NCBI GenBank assembly: GCA_013331535.1 | Contig: DUGF01000074.1 | Span: forward strand, 1-9,377 | Length of the DNA stretch: 9,377 bases | Reading direction: 5' to 3' | DNA from: Microcaldota archaeon | Lineage (GTDB): Archaea; Micrarchaeota; Micrarchaeia; Anstonellales; Bilamarchaeaceae | Part shown: in pieces, positions 1 through 6,847 of the stretch | Layout: every line of letters begins with the position of its first letter | Numbering within the stretch: position 1 is the stretch's first letter | Made by a program: the position numbers and the translations under genes | The notes under the pieces: generated by a model | Seen by the model: the letters and a program-made list of their open reading frames with translations, nothing else | Told to the model about the DNA's origin: nothing | Databases searched by the model: none

Positions 1-506
1 CACTCACGCTTGCACATGACCTGGGAATAAAACCGGCAAGCGTAAGCGAGATGCTGAAAAAGCTTGAAAAAAAAGGATTACTAATATACAAACCATATTA
101 TGGTGCAAAGCTTACGAAAAAAGGGCGAAAGATCGGGGAAAAGGTAACACGAAAACACAGGTTGATAGAACGATTTCTTGGATTAATTGGGATAAAAAGA
201 AAGGTTCATGAAAAGGAATGCGTACTCGAACACGCAATCCCGGATGATGTGGAAAAAGGAATAAAAAAACTTCTGATGCAGAAGGGGGTCCCTCTGGCAA
301 ACCTGCGTGTTGGAACCAAAACCAGAATTCTGGGAATAATGACTGATAAAAAATCTGCACAACGCTTGAAGGATATGGGACTAACAAAAGGCACACCCAT
401 CACAATTACAAAAGCAGCGCCGTTCAAAGGCCCGATAGAACTTTCTGTGCGTGGAACAAGACTTGCAGTAGGAAGAAAATTATCCGCAAGGATTTTTGTA
501 AAGTAG
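1..506 (+). CDS. DtxR/MntR-type metal-dependent repressor with C-terminal FeoA (SH3-like) domain, 5' partial
   Basis: The frame is open from base 3 and the start lies outside the window; ATG at 51 is internal, because the codons before it (TLAHDLGIKPASVSE) read as the end of a winged-helix recognition helix and continue into MLKKLEKKGL. Numbering from that ATG, H36, E40, H53, C57, E60 and H61 reproduce the order of the metal ligands of DtxR-family repressors (H79, E83, H98, C102, E105, H106 in DtxR), with close spacing. Residues 84-151 form a FeoA/SH3-like domain (RVGTKTRILGI, then RLKDMGLTKGTPI). The family binds operators when loaded with Fe2+ or Mn2+ and represses uptake genes. The stop is 17 nt before feoB, so an autoregulated iron operon is the natural reading. 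Iron rather than manganese is inferred from the neighbour. Confidence 0.93.
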   Translation, partial: LTLAHDLGIKPASVSEMLKKLEKKGLLIYKPYYGAKLTKKGRKIGEKVTRKHRLIERFLGLIGIKRKVHEKECVLEHAIPDDVEKGIKKLLMQKGVPLANLRVGTKTRILGIMTDKKSAQRLKDMGLTKGTPITITKAAPFKGPIELSVRGTRLAVGRKLSARIFVK

Positions 507-523
507 AAATGTGAGATGAAAAA

Positions 524-2308
524 ATGGGAATGTTGGATATAATCGGGGAATCCTGTTGCGGATATGGCAAGACCCGCAAAACTTCAAAACCAACCTGCAG
601 CACAAAAAAAATAAGAATAGCGCTTGCAGGCAATGCGAACGTGGGCAAAAGCGCTCTTTTCAATTATCTAACTGGATTGCACCAGCATGTCGCAAACTGG
701 CCAGGGAAAACAGTTGAAATGGCAGAAGGTTCATTATGCTACAAAAATTATGAAATAGACATCATAGACCTTCCTGGGATATACTCCCTTTCTACATTTT
801 CAAAAGAAGAAAAAGTAACGCGGGAATATATTGAAGAAGAAAAACCAGATGTTGTCATCAATGTGGTGGATAGCTGTGCGCTGGAAAGAAATCTTTTCTT
901 CACTCTTCAATTGCTTGAGCTCGAAGTTCCGGTTGTTTTGGCGCTAAATCAGAGTGATGGTGCAAAAAAGCGCGGGATTCTCATAGATGAAAAAAAGCTC
1001 TCGGAAATACTTGGAATTCCAGTAGTAAAAACGGTTGCTACGACCGGTGCGGGAGTTGGCAAACTGCTTACATTATGCACGATTACATCAGGCCTGAAAA
1101 GAAAGGCGAAAACTGAAAAAGGGAAAATAAACACTGACAAAAGATATTTGGCTGCCGGGAAAATAGCAAGAAAGACCATGAAATTAACCCAGCCAAAAGA
1201 ATTGCTTGTTGATAAGATAGATGAATTGACAACGCATGGAATTTTCGGATATATAATAATGCTTGTAGTTCTCGGCGTGGTATTTTATTCCATATTTGCA
1301 TTCGGAGGTTCGGTATCCTCAATTATCGCGGATTTTTTTAATACACTAAAACCGCAGGCCCCGGACCTGGCTACAAAATTGCTATGGGAAGGACTGTTCG
1401 GAGGCTTTGTAGCAGGGATTACGCTTGTGATTCCGTATGCAATCCCATTTTACATCCTGCTTTCAGTGCTTGAAGATACCGGGTATATAACAAGAATAGC
1501 ATACCTGCTCGATGGCATTGCACATAAAGTCGGATTTCATGGAAAGGCAATAATCCCAATGATACTCGGATATGGCTGCAATGTTCCGGCATGTTTCGGG
1601 TGCAGGATATTGGAATATGAACGGGACAGGCTGGTAACCGCTTTTGCAGTAACCTTGATTCCCTGCACCGCGCGAACAGTTGTTATACTTGCACTGGTTG
1701 GCGCGTATTTGGGAGCGGAATGGGCCATTGGAATTTACATATTCAATCTTGCTGTCATCGCAATCCTTGCTAAAATAGCGTTCAAAGCCCTTCCAGGGGA
1801 ACCGATGGGCCTGATAATGGAAATGCCACCATATAGAATCCCGTCTCCAGGTGCGATCCTGAAACACACCTGGTGGAAGATAAAATCAATACTGCTGGTT
1901 GTATTTCCATATTATATGGTTGGCGGATTGATATTCGCAGTGGCATATCTTGTTGGGGCGTTTGACCTGTTAAACAGCACCTTTGCTCCAATAACCGAAG
2001 GCTGGCTTGGATTGCCAGCGTATGCAGCAACTCTTTTGCTGTTCGGAATTGTAAGCAAAGAACTTATTGTAGTATTGCCAGCAGTGTTGTATGCTACCAC
2101 AGACCTTTCAACCATACTGACACCAGTGCAAATGATCGTACTCACGGTAGTCGCATTGTTCTATATTCCGTGTCTGGCAACAATTGAAGCACTTAGAAGA
2201 GAATTCGGGCTTGGAAAAGCACTGGCGATTACCGCTTTTGAAATCGTGTTTGCGATAGTGCTTGGCGGATTGGTGTATAGGGCACTGGGCTTGGTCGGAA
2301 TATTTTGA
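524..2308 (+). CDS. feoB: Ferrous iron transport protein B (GTPase-gated Fe2+ transporter)
   Basis: This 594-aa inner-membrane Fe2+ transporter has an N-terminal G domain: G1 GNANVGKS at residues 36-43, G2 Thr63 in NWPGKT, G3 DLPGIY at 82-87, G4 as NQSD at 142-145 (N-x-x-D kept, Lys absent, as is usual in FeoB) and a G5-like TTGAG near 173. A short linker leads to the membrane core from about residue 240. The two Gate motifs are visible, GYGCNVPA at 349-356 and IPCTAR at 379-384, with SKEL at 511-514 and [17 protein letters not shown] near 546-562. It is shorter than the E. coli protein (773 aa). An N-terminal extension of about 30 residues before the G domain carries three Cys (C11, C12, C26). 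It follows the DtxR-FeoA gene by 17 nt; the sequence GTGAGATGA just before the ATG is a weak ribosome site, and ATG at 530 is a possible alternative start. Confidence 0.97.
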   Translation: MGMLDIIGESCCGYGKTRKTSKPTCSTKKIRIALAGNANVGKSALFNYLTGLHQHVANWPGKTVEMAEGSLCYKNYEIDIIDLPGIYSLSTFSKEEKVTREYIEEEKPDVVINVVDSCALERNLFFTLQLLELEVPVVLALNQSDGAKKRGILIDEKKLSEILGIPVVKTVATTGAGVGKLLTLCTITSGLKRKAKTEKGKINTDKRYLAAGKIARKTMKLTQPKELLVDKIDELTTHGIFGYIIMLVVLGVVFYSIFAFGGSVSSIIADFFNTLKPQAPDLATKLLWEGLFGGFVAGITLVIPYAIPFYILLSVLEDTGYITRIAYLLDGIAHKVGFHGKAIIPMILGYGCNVPACFGCRILEYERDRLVTAFAVTLIPCTARTVVILALVGAYLGAEWAIGIYIFNLAVIAILAKIAFKALPGEPMGLIMEMPPYRIPSPGAILKHTWWKIKSILLVVFPYYMVGGLIFAVAYLVGAFDLLNSTFAPITEGWLGLPAYAATLLLFGIVSKELIVVLPAVLYATTDLSTILTPVQMIVLTVVALFYIPCLATIEALRREFGLGKALAITAFEIVFAIVLGGLVYRALGLVGIF

Positions 2309-2318
2309 AACTAGGAAG

Positions 2319-2328
2319 TAAATTAAAT
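2319..2328 (+). promoter_or_regulatory. TATA-like box for truD-trm1 (leaderless start)
   Basis: TAAATTAAAT is centred about 25 nt before the truD ATG, and no Shine-Dalgarno sequence lies between them. In archaea a TATA box sits about 26 nt before the transcription start, so transcription should begin at or next to the ATG. This would separate truD-trm1 from the feo operon, which ends 40 nt upstream. Confidence 0.5.
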
Positions 2329-2348
2329 TCTAACTGGGATACCCACTC

Positions 2349-3608
2349 ATGCAACTTTCATATTTATCCGAAACACCCGGCATCGGCGGAACGCTCAAGA
2401 ACGCACCAGAGGATTTCATTGTCGAGGAGGTATGCGAGGACGGAACCATATTAGAACTGGACAAACTAATCGAACGCTCCGGAGAAACGAACGAAACGGA
2501 GGAACAGAAGTGGAAGGAAGGAAAGTTCACGCATTTTATTCTTCAGAAAACCAATTGGAGCACCGCAGACGCGATACGGGAGATTGCAAGGCGATTGCAC
2601 ATAAGCCAGACGCGGTTCAATTTCGCCGGAACAAAGGACAAAAATGCGATTACAACGCAACTGGTTTCTGTTTTTGGGGTTCCGCCCGAACAGGTTAGAG
2701 AACTTGGAATAAAAGATATTACGATAAATGGAGCGTGGCCTGCTAGCGAGAAAGTAGAACTCGGTGCGCTTCTTGGAAACAGATTTCGCATAAAGGTAAG
2801 CGGGATTACATCGAAAAATCCGGAAGAATCTGAGAAAACTGTTGCGCGGATATATGAAGAAGTTGGTGGAAAATTTCCGAACTATTTCGGAGAGCAAAGG
2901 TTTGGGAGCACAAGAAAAAATACACATATAGTTGGCAAATTTATCATAACTGGGGATTTTGAAGGCGCGGTGATGGAATATCTGGCCAGCTCGGAAGGCG
3001 AGATCAACAATGAGGCAAAGGCAGCGAGAAAAGAGCTTGCAGAAAACAAAAATTTTAGAACCGCACTCACAAACTTCCCTAAACACCTCCGCCTTGAACG
3101 CTCCATGCTCGCACATTTGGCAGAGGAACCGGATGATTATATCGGTTCCCTGCGAAGGCTTCCACGCAACATCCTCCTAATGTTCGTCCATGCATTCCAG
3201 TCAATGCTGTTCAATGAGATGTTATCAGAACGGATACGCGAAAGCGGAAAGGAAATTGAACCTGAGGAAGGGGAACACCTAGAGGACGGTTCTGTTATAG
3301 GAAAACTAATCGGATATGAAACCGAAACAAACGAACGCGAAGAGGGGGTATTGCAGCGTTACGGAATACGCAGGTCAAACTTCAGGATAAAGGCTATTTC
3401 GGAAATAAGCTCTAAAGGAAGCTGGAGGCCGCTGTTCGCGCAATTAAAGGATTTCGAATTTTCTAAAAATTCGAAAGATGTGGCTGTAGGCCGCACGGAT
3501 TTTTCGTTTAATAAAAATACAGAAACGTTTACGTTCTCACTGCCTGCAGGAAGTTATGCAACAATGGCATTAAGGGAATTTATTGATGCGAAAAAAGATA
3601 TTGGATAA
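2349..3608 (+). CDS. truD: tRNA pseudouridine(13) synthase TruD
   Basis: This 419-aa TruD-family enzyme isomerises uridine to pseudouridine in tRNA (position 13 in bacteria and many archaea; archaeal and eukaryal relatives can have other targets). The N-terminus has the family opening (GGTLKNAPEDFIVEEV, residues 13-28). The catalytic motif is FAGTKDKNAITTQ at 92-104, with D97 as the expected nucleophile. The signature NYFGEQRFG stands at 178-186, and the C-terminal LPAGSYATMALREF at 398-411 closes the catalytic fold. The length is normal for archaeal TruD. The start follows the predicted TATA box by about 25 nt, consistent with a leaderless mRNA. It is followed after 17 nt by trm1, forming a tRNA-modification pair on one transcript. 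Confidence 0.96.
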   Translation: MQLSYLSETPGIGGTLKNAPEDFIVEEVCEDGTILELDKLIERSGETNETEEQKWKEGKFTHFILQKTNWSTADAIREIARRLHISQTRFNFAGTKDKNAITTQLVSVFGVPPEQVRELGIKDITINGAWPASEKVELGALLGNRFRIKVSGITSKNPEESEKTVARIYEEVGGKFPNYFGEQRFGSTRKNTHIVGKFIITGDFEGAVMEYLASSEGEINNEAKAARKELAENKNFRTALTNFPKHLRLERSMLAHLAEEPDDYIGSLRRLPRNILLMFVHAFQSMLFNEMLSERIRESGKEIEPEEGEHLEDGSVIGKLIGYETETNEREEGVLQRYGIRRSNFRIKAISEISSKGSWRPLFAQLKDFEFSKNSKDVAVGRTDFSFNKNTETFTFSLPAGSYATMALREFIDAKKDIG

Positions 3609-3612
3609 GGAA

Positions 3613-3617
3613 GGAGG
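3613..3617 (+). promoter_or_regulatory. Strong Shine-Dalgarno site of trm1
   Basis: GGAGG, 8 nt before ATG 3626, fixes the trm1 start. It shows the pattern of this window: genes inside operons use Shine-Dalgarno sites, while first genes look leaderless. Confidence 0.8.
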
Positions 3618-3625
3618 ATAACAAC

Positions 3626-4747
3626 ATGAAAAATGATAATCACGAAGAAGGAATTTCATTCTCAGCGAATAAAATATTCTACAACTCTGAAATGCGTTTC
3701 TGCCGCAGCTTCAGCTCTCTTGCAATTGGTGTGATTGGAGAGAAGCTGGATGTGCTTGATGGATTCTGCGCAAGCGGAATACGCGGGATAAGATATGCCA
3801 AAGAGAACAAGAACGTGCGTTCTGTTACTTTTCTTGACTGGAGCAAAAATGCCACTGCGCTTGCAAAAAAGAATGCGGTAAAAAACAAAATAAAAAAAGC
3901 GAGGTTCGCGAACGAGGATGCGGTAAAGTTCCTGGTGGGCGGTGCGGAAGAATCAGATTTTGACGTCAATTTTATTGAACTCGATCCGTTCGGAACTCCA
4001 GCACCATACCTTTTTGCGGTGTTTTTTCGTATGAACGAAAATAGGAAGAAAACATTTTATTTATCCGCTACTGCAACTGACACCGCTGTTTTATGTGGAC
4101 ATGAAAAAACTGCGTGTGTGAAGAATTATCATGCAAAAAGTCTTAACAACGAATTCACACATGAGAACGGAATGCGGATTCTCCTAAGGCGCATTTCAGA
4201 AGCAGCCGCTGAATTCAATTTTGGAATTACCCCCCTTGTTTCTCTTTCGGACAGACATTATCTCAAGGTTATCGTAAAATGCGAAAGCGGAGCAGAAAAA
4301 AGCGATGAAAGCATTGGCAACTTCGGTTATATTTCTTATTGTGAAAAGTGCGGATGGAGAGAAAGCGGGAAAAAGATTATTGAAAAATGCGGGAACTGCG
4401 CGAATATTACTGTATGGGGTGGACCGCTTTGGATTGGAAAACTGCAGGATAAGGAAACGATCTCAAAAATGCGAGAACGCAACAACAAAAAAGAGTATGA
4501 AGATGCGGAAGAAATAGAAAAAACTCTGGCACTGATTGAAGGAGAGATTGAAATGCCACCTGGTTATTACAATGTTCACAAAATGTGCAAGAGAATTTCC
4601 ATGAAAAGCGTTCCAAAAATGAGCAGGATAATCGAAGAATTGGATGCGGATGGATTCAGGACTGTAAGAACGCATTTCTCGGATATTTCTTTGAAAAGCA
4701 GTGCAACAATAGACGTCATTGAAAAAGTTATCAGGCAACTCAGATAA
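3626..4747 (+). CDS. trm1: tRNA (guanine(26)-N2)-dimethyltransferase Trm1
   Basis: This 373-aa AdoMet-dependent methyltransferase makes N2,N2-dimethylguanosine at G26 of tRNA. The visible family motifs are DGFCASGIRGIRYA at 45-58 (AdoMet-binding loop), ELDPFGTPAPYL at 118-129 (catalytic DPFG) and SATATDTAVLCG at 147-158. A C-terminal zinc ribbon has C239/C242 and C255/C258, followed by the typical WGGPLWIGKL at 264-273. The N-terminal motif, usually close to FYNPxMxxNRD, reads FYNSEMRFCRS here, so three usually conserved positions differ although the Arg remains. The start is set by a strong Shine-Dalgarno site. The last 8 bp overlap the end of the convergent 97-aa gene. The tRNA-Ile in this window has the substrate nucleotide G26. 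Confidence 0.95.
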   Translation: MKNDNHEEGISFSANKIFYNSEMRFCRSFSSLAIGVIGEKLDVLDGFCASGIRGIRYAKENKNVRSVTFLDWSKNATALAKKNAVKNKIKKARFANEDAVKFLVGGAEESDFDVNFIELDPFGTPAPYLFAVFFRMNENRKKTFYLSATATDTAVLCGHEKTACVKNYHAKSLNNEFTHENGMRILLRRISEAAAEFNFGITPLVSLSDRHYLKVIVKCESGAEKSDESIGNFGYISYCEKCGWRESGKKIIEKCGNCANITVWGGPLWIGKLQDKETISKMRERNNKKEYEDAEEIEKTLALIEGEIEMPPGYYNVHKMCKRISMKSVPKMSRIIEELDADGFRTVRTHFSDISLKSSATIDVIEKVIRQLR

Positions 4748-5033
4748 TTTCCAATTCGAAATATTTTCTTATTCTGTATTTTATTTCATCACTTCGCCCA
4801 ACATTTAGCGAAATTTGGAGCCCATAACCGGTAGGTTTTTTGAAAATAAATCCTTCTTTGACAAGTTCTTCTGCCAATTCTTTGAATTTTCCCTTGAGAT
4901 GAGGCGGAACCCCTCTGGCAACGTTTTCAAATGCGGTGTGGCTTTCGCCCCATTTTCTTTTCTTGGCAAGCCTGTGGAGAATGGAGGCTTTGAGTTCATC
5001 ATCTGATACCATAAAGTTCACTTGATGATACAT
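4740..5033 (-). CDS. Uncharacterised small archaeal protein, probable winged-helix fold (97 aa)
   Basis: I cannot assign a function. The core (KASILHRLAKKRKWGESHTAFENVARGVPPHLKG, then ELAEELVKEGFIFKKPTGYGLQISLN) looks like a small family found in many archaea: helical segments followed by a beta-hairpin-like GFIFKKPTGYGLQISL, as in winged-helix proteins. Two starts are possible. ATG 5033 lies 25-26 nt after ATATAAAA on the minus strand (leaderless). ATG 5012 (MVSDDELK) fits the conserved core better and has a weak GTGA upstream. The 3' end overlaps trm1 by 8 bp tail-to-tail, and the gene is divergent from the winged-helix gene at 5076 across a 42-bp gap. Confidence 0.78.
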   Translation of the reverse strand: MYHQVNFMVSDDELKASILHRLAKKRKWGESHTAFENVARGVPPHLKGKFKELAEELVKEGFIFKKPTGYGLQISLNVGRSDEIKYRIRKYFELEII

Positions 5034-5045
5034 TCAACGTATACG

Positions 5046-5062
5046 TTTAAAAGGTTTTATAT
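5046..5062. promoter_or_regulatory. Interlaced divergent TATA boxes
   Basis: On + , TTTAAA (5046-5051) is centred about 27 nt before ATG 5076. On - , ATATAAAA (5062-5055) is centred about 26 nt before ATG 5033. Both genes would be leaderless, and their TATA boxes lie within 17 bp, each on the distal side of the other gene's core promoter. Confidence 0.55.
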
Positions 5063-5075
5063 TCATAAAAAAAGT

Positions 5076-5396
5076 ATGGCAACAGACCAACCGGTATTAC
5101 TAGAATATTTTGGCGACACACCACTTCTGCGAATGCTGGATTTTCTGCTTGAGAACAGATTATTCGACTACTCAAAAAAGCAGATCATTGAAGAAACCGG
5201 ATTGGCAAGGGCCACGTTTTACAAATACTGGGACCGGCTGGTTGAATTGGAAGTTGTGAAGACAACCCGCGTATTCGGAAAAACAAAGCTCTACAAATTG
5301 AACGAACAGAATCCGGTTGTCAAAAAAATAAAGGAAGTAGAACTGGCACTGATTGAAAGAACCACTCCGATGCTGGTTAAAGCAAGTGCACGTTAG
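5076..5396 (+). CDS. Winged helix-turn-helix DNA-binding protein (106 aa)
   Basis: This is a small probable transcription factor of ArsR/MarR-like shape; the regulated genes are unknown. Residues about 10-85 form a winged helix-turn-helix: LLRMLDFLLENRLFDY, then SKKQIIEETGLARATFYKYWDRLVELEVV with a clear recognition helix, and a wing TTRVFGKTKLYKL. A C-terminal helix (PVVKKIKEVELALIE) probably dimerises. I place the start at ATG 5076 (MATDQPVLLEYF) because the TTTAAA box is 27 nt upstream; an upstream in-frame ATG at 5022 would lie before that promoter. The stop shares four bases with the stop of convergent mre11. It may control itself and the divergent 97-aa gene, which is inferred only from position. 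Confidence 0.88.
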   Translation: MATDQPVLLEYFGDTPLLRMLDFLLENRLFDYSKKQIIEETGLARATFYKYWDRLVELEVVKTTRVFGKTKLYKLNEQNPVVKKIKEVELALIERTTPMLVKASAR

Positions 5397-6517
5397 CTCG
5401 AATTTCCGACTGATTTTAGGTATTCGGATGCGCCTTCCACATCATTTGAAACCTTATCAAAAAGTATTGCCGGATCCAGTAGTTTCATTCTGTCCTTGAT
5501 TTTATTCCGCAAAAGAGAAATTGCTATTTCGGTCACTGTTCCGGTTCTTCCTGACGGAGTAGATGGAAGGGAAAAGTCAGCATTGCTTTTACTGCGGTTC
5601 AACTGATTGTCTATAAATGCCCCATCCGCGGAAATAAACAAATCAGATGGACGAATACCTTCCTTGAGAGTTCCGAAAAGTTTTATGCGGATTATCGGTT
5701 GTTTTTTCGCGCCTTCTGCCAATTTTTTCAGTTCCGCAAGCTTCTCCATTGCCGCATTTCGCACGTCTTCCATGCTTGCAAGAGAGAATTTCAATTCCGC
5801 GTAAAGAAACTTTCGGTGCGGAATTTCAACAAAATCCGCCTTTTTTGTGGCAGTATCAAAAACAAGATATCCTCTCGGAGCGGTTTCATCCTCCTTAAGC
5901 TGAGTAATAACAGTACTTCCTGGAATTAACACGTTTTCTTCGTGATTAATTATAGTTTTGTGGATATGCCCGTTCACAATCAAGTCAAACGGTAAACCTG
6001 AGATTTCATCCATAGTGAGATCTTTTTCCCCGCCAAGCGAAAAATCCTTTATGGTTTGGTGAATCATGAGAATTCGAAGCATTCCACTCGGCACTTCAAC
6101 CCGTCCTACAGCAGTCTTCAATGCAGTTGCTGCCAGATCCTCTGGCACGCTTCCCATTCCGAAGATGAAAATCCTTTCCGTGTTTTTTTCAAAAACGGTT
6201 CCGCTTCCATGAATATAGTTGAGAACACCAGTAGATGCAAGAAGCTGAACCGGATTAACCATGTCCCTGCTTCTTCTTTCGTGGTTTCCGTGGATTGCAT
6301 ATATTGGAACACCAGATGTGCCAACTTTGCGAAGCATATCCACTGCGTGTCGCATTGTTTCCAAACGCGGGATTTTCACATCAAAAACATCCCCAGCGTA
6401 TAGAATAAGGTCAGACTTTTTTGCCGCGTCTAGAAATGCCGATTCTGCCTGCTCGGCTGCATCATCTTCAAAACGGGCATATCCCAGATGAGTATCAGAA
6501 ATAATGGCGATTTTCAC
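5393..6517 (-). CDS. mre11: Mre11/SbcD-family DNA double-strand-break nuclease
   Basis: This 374-aa calcineurin-like phosphoesterase has the Mn2+-binding motifs in order (numbered from GTG 6517): D8-T-H10 in SDTHLG, GDVFD at 42-46, GNHE at 77-80, IHQ with H153, and GHIH at 183-186. The C-terminal part (about 235-374) would be the DNA-binding cap and Rad50-contact region and is poorly conserved. Mre11 resects DNA ends together with Rad50; no rad50 or herA/nurA lies in this window. I prefer the GTG at 6517: it gives the standard N-terminus (M)KIAIISDTHLG and lies 26-27 nt after a TTTAAA box. GTG 6538, in frame, would add seven residues and sit too close to that box. It shares the stop region TTAG with the winged-helix gene. 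Confidence 0.93.
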   Translation of the reverse strand: MKIAIISDTHLGYARFEDDAAEQAESAFLDAAKKSDLILYAGDVFDVKIPRLETMRHAVDMLRKVGTSGVPIYAIHGNHERRSRDMVNPVQLLASTGVLNYIHGSGTVFEKNTERIFIFGMGSVPEDLAATALKTAVGRVEVPSGMLRILMIHQTIKDFSLGGEKDLTMDEISGLPFDLIVNGHIHKTIINHEENVLIPGSTVITQLKEDETAPRGYLVFDTATKKADFVEIPHRKFLYAELKFSLASMEDVRNAAMEKLAELKKLAEGAKKQPIIRIKLFGTLKEGIRPSDLFISADGAFIDNQLNRSKSNADFSLPSTPSGRTGTVTEIAISLLRNKIKDRMKLLDPAILFDKVSNDVEGASEYLKSVGNSS

Positions 6518-6540
6518 GTTAAAGGATTGGTGAGACACAC

Positions 6541-6546
6541 TTTAAA
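6541..6546. promoter_or_regulatory. Shared palindromic TATA box for mre11 (-) and the microprotein gene (+)
   Basis: TTTAAA is its own reverse complement. Its centre (6543.5) is about 26.5 nt before GTG 6517 on - and 28.5 nt before ATG 6572 on + , matching leaderless archaeal spacing in both directions. Flanking bases (CAC on the left, AAAAGGG on the right) probably set relative strength. Confidence 0.5.
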
Positions 6547-6571
6547 AAAGGGAATGGATACAAATATTCCT

Positions 6572-6655
6572 ATGATAGAAGAAGTAGTTTTCTCCCTTTC
6601 AATGGTGGGAATCGTGCTCCTTGCAACTTACTTTGTTACAAGGCAGAATAAGTAA
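6572..6655 (+). CDS. Putative 27-aa single-span membrane microprotein
   Basis: ATG 6572 to TAA 6653 encodes MIEEVVFSLSMVGIVLLATY followed by FVTRQNK. An acidic N-terminus, an uninterrupted hydrophobic segment of about 18 residues (5-22) and a basic tail (TRQNK) predict one transmembrane helix with the C-terminus inside. The start lies 28 nt after the TTTAAA box shared with mre11, so it would be leaderless. An in-frame ATG at 6554 would add six residues (MDTNIP). The stop is 17 nt before the tRNA-Ile gene. No function can be assigned. The main support is the well-placed promoter and the membrane-protein profile; chance remains possible for so short an ORF. Confidence 0.45.
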   Translation: MIEEVVFSLSMVGIVLLATYFVTRQNK

Positions 6656-6686
6656 AATAAATCAGGTTAGCGGGCCCGTAGCTCAG

Positions 6687-6770
6687 GGCCCTTTTGACTT
6701 CTGAAACATAAGGACAAAAGCGCTCCAGCGGAAAAGTCCTTAAGCAGCATAAGTCCGAGGGGCAGAGCAA
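6687..6770 (+). other. Non-canonical tRNA intron in the D-loop (84 nt)
   Basis: Bulge-helix-bulge layout: exon GCTC (6681-6684) pairs with intron GAGC (6765-6768) as the 4-bp central helix. The 5' bulge is AGG, cut after G6686; the 3' bulge is AAT, cut after A6770; both cuts fall after the second bulge base as expected. Inner helix GCCCTT (6688-6693) pairs with AGGGGC (6758-6763), leaving A6764 bulged. Further in, TAAGGAC (6709-6715) pairs with GTCCTTA (6736-6742), displaying a 20-nt loop whose middle is flanked by AAAA on both sides. The outer helix is imperfect, so a relaxed substrate is implied. The exact cut sites are inferred from this fold and from the mature D-loop consensus. Confidence 0.8.
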
Positions 6771-6794
6771 TCCGGTTGGAGCGTTCGACTGATA

Positions 6795-6813
6795 TCGCAC
6801 AAATGCAATAGAA
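6795..6813 (+). other. Canonical tRNA intron at position 37/38 (19 nt)
   Basis: The outer stem is the anticodon stem. The 3' bulge is AAA (6812-6814), cut after A6813; the 5' bulge is TAT (6793-6795), cut after A6794. The central helix CTGA (6789-6792) against ATAG (6808-6811) has a G-U pair and an A-A mismatch. A minimal inner hairpin GCA/TGC has a CAAA loop. The 3-4-3 geometry supports the boundaries despite the weak central helix. Confidence 0.85.
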
Positions 6814-6847
6814 ATCGAAAGGTCTTGAGTTCAAATCTCAACGGGCC

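Noticed and set aside
2466..3116. 216-codon open frame on the minus strand inside truD
   Set aside because: It is antisense to a clear TruD, has no recognisable domain and is rich in Cys, Phe and Arg as expected of a shadow frame.
5022..5075. Longer start for the winged-helix protein at ATG 5022
   Set aside because: It lies upstream of the TTTAAA box that fits the start at 5076, and the added residues read through the promoter.
6758..6768. GGGGCAGAGC as the true 3' half of the tRNA D-arm
   Set aside because: The bases after it cannot form an anticodon stem, while GAGC at 6779-6782 is followed directly by G26 and TTCGA pairing perfectly with TCGAA.
6687..6770. C/D-box guide RNA inside the D-loop intron
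   Set aside because: A CTGA is present at 6701-6704 but no matching C box (RTGATGA) or terminal stem layout is seen.
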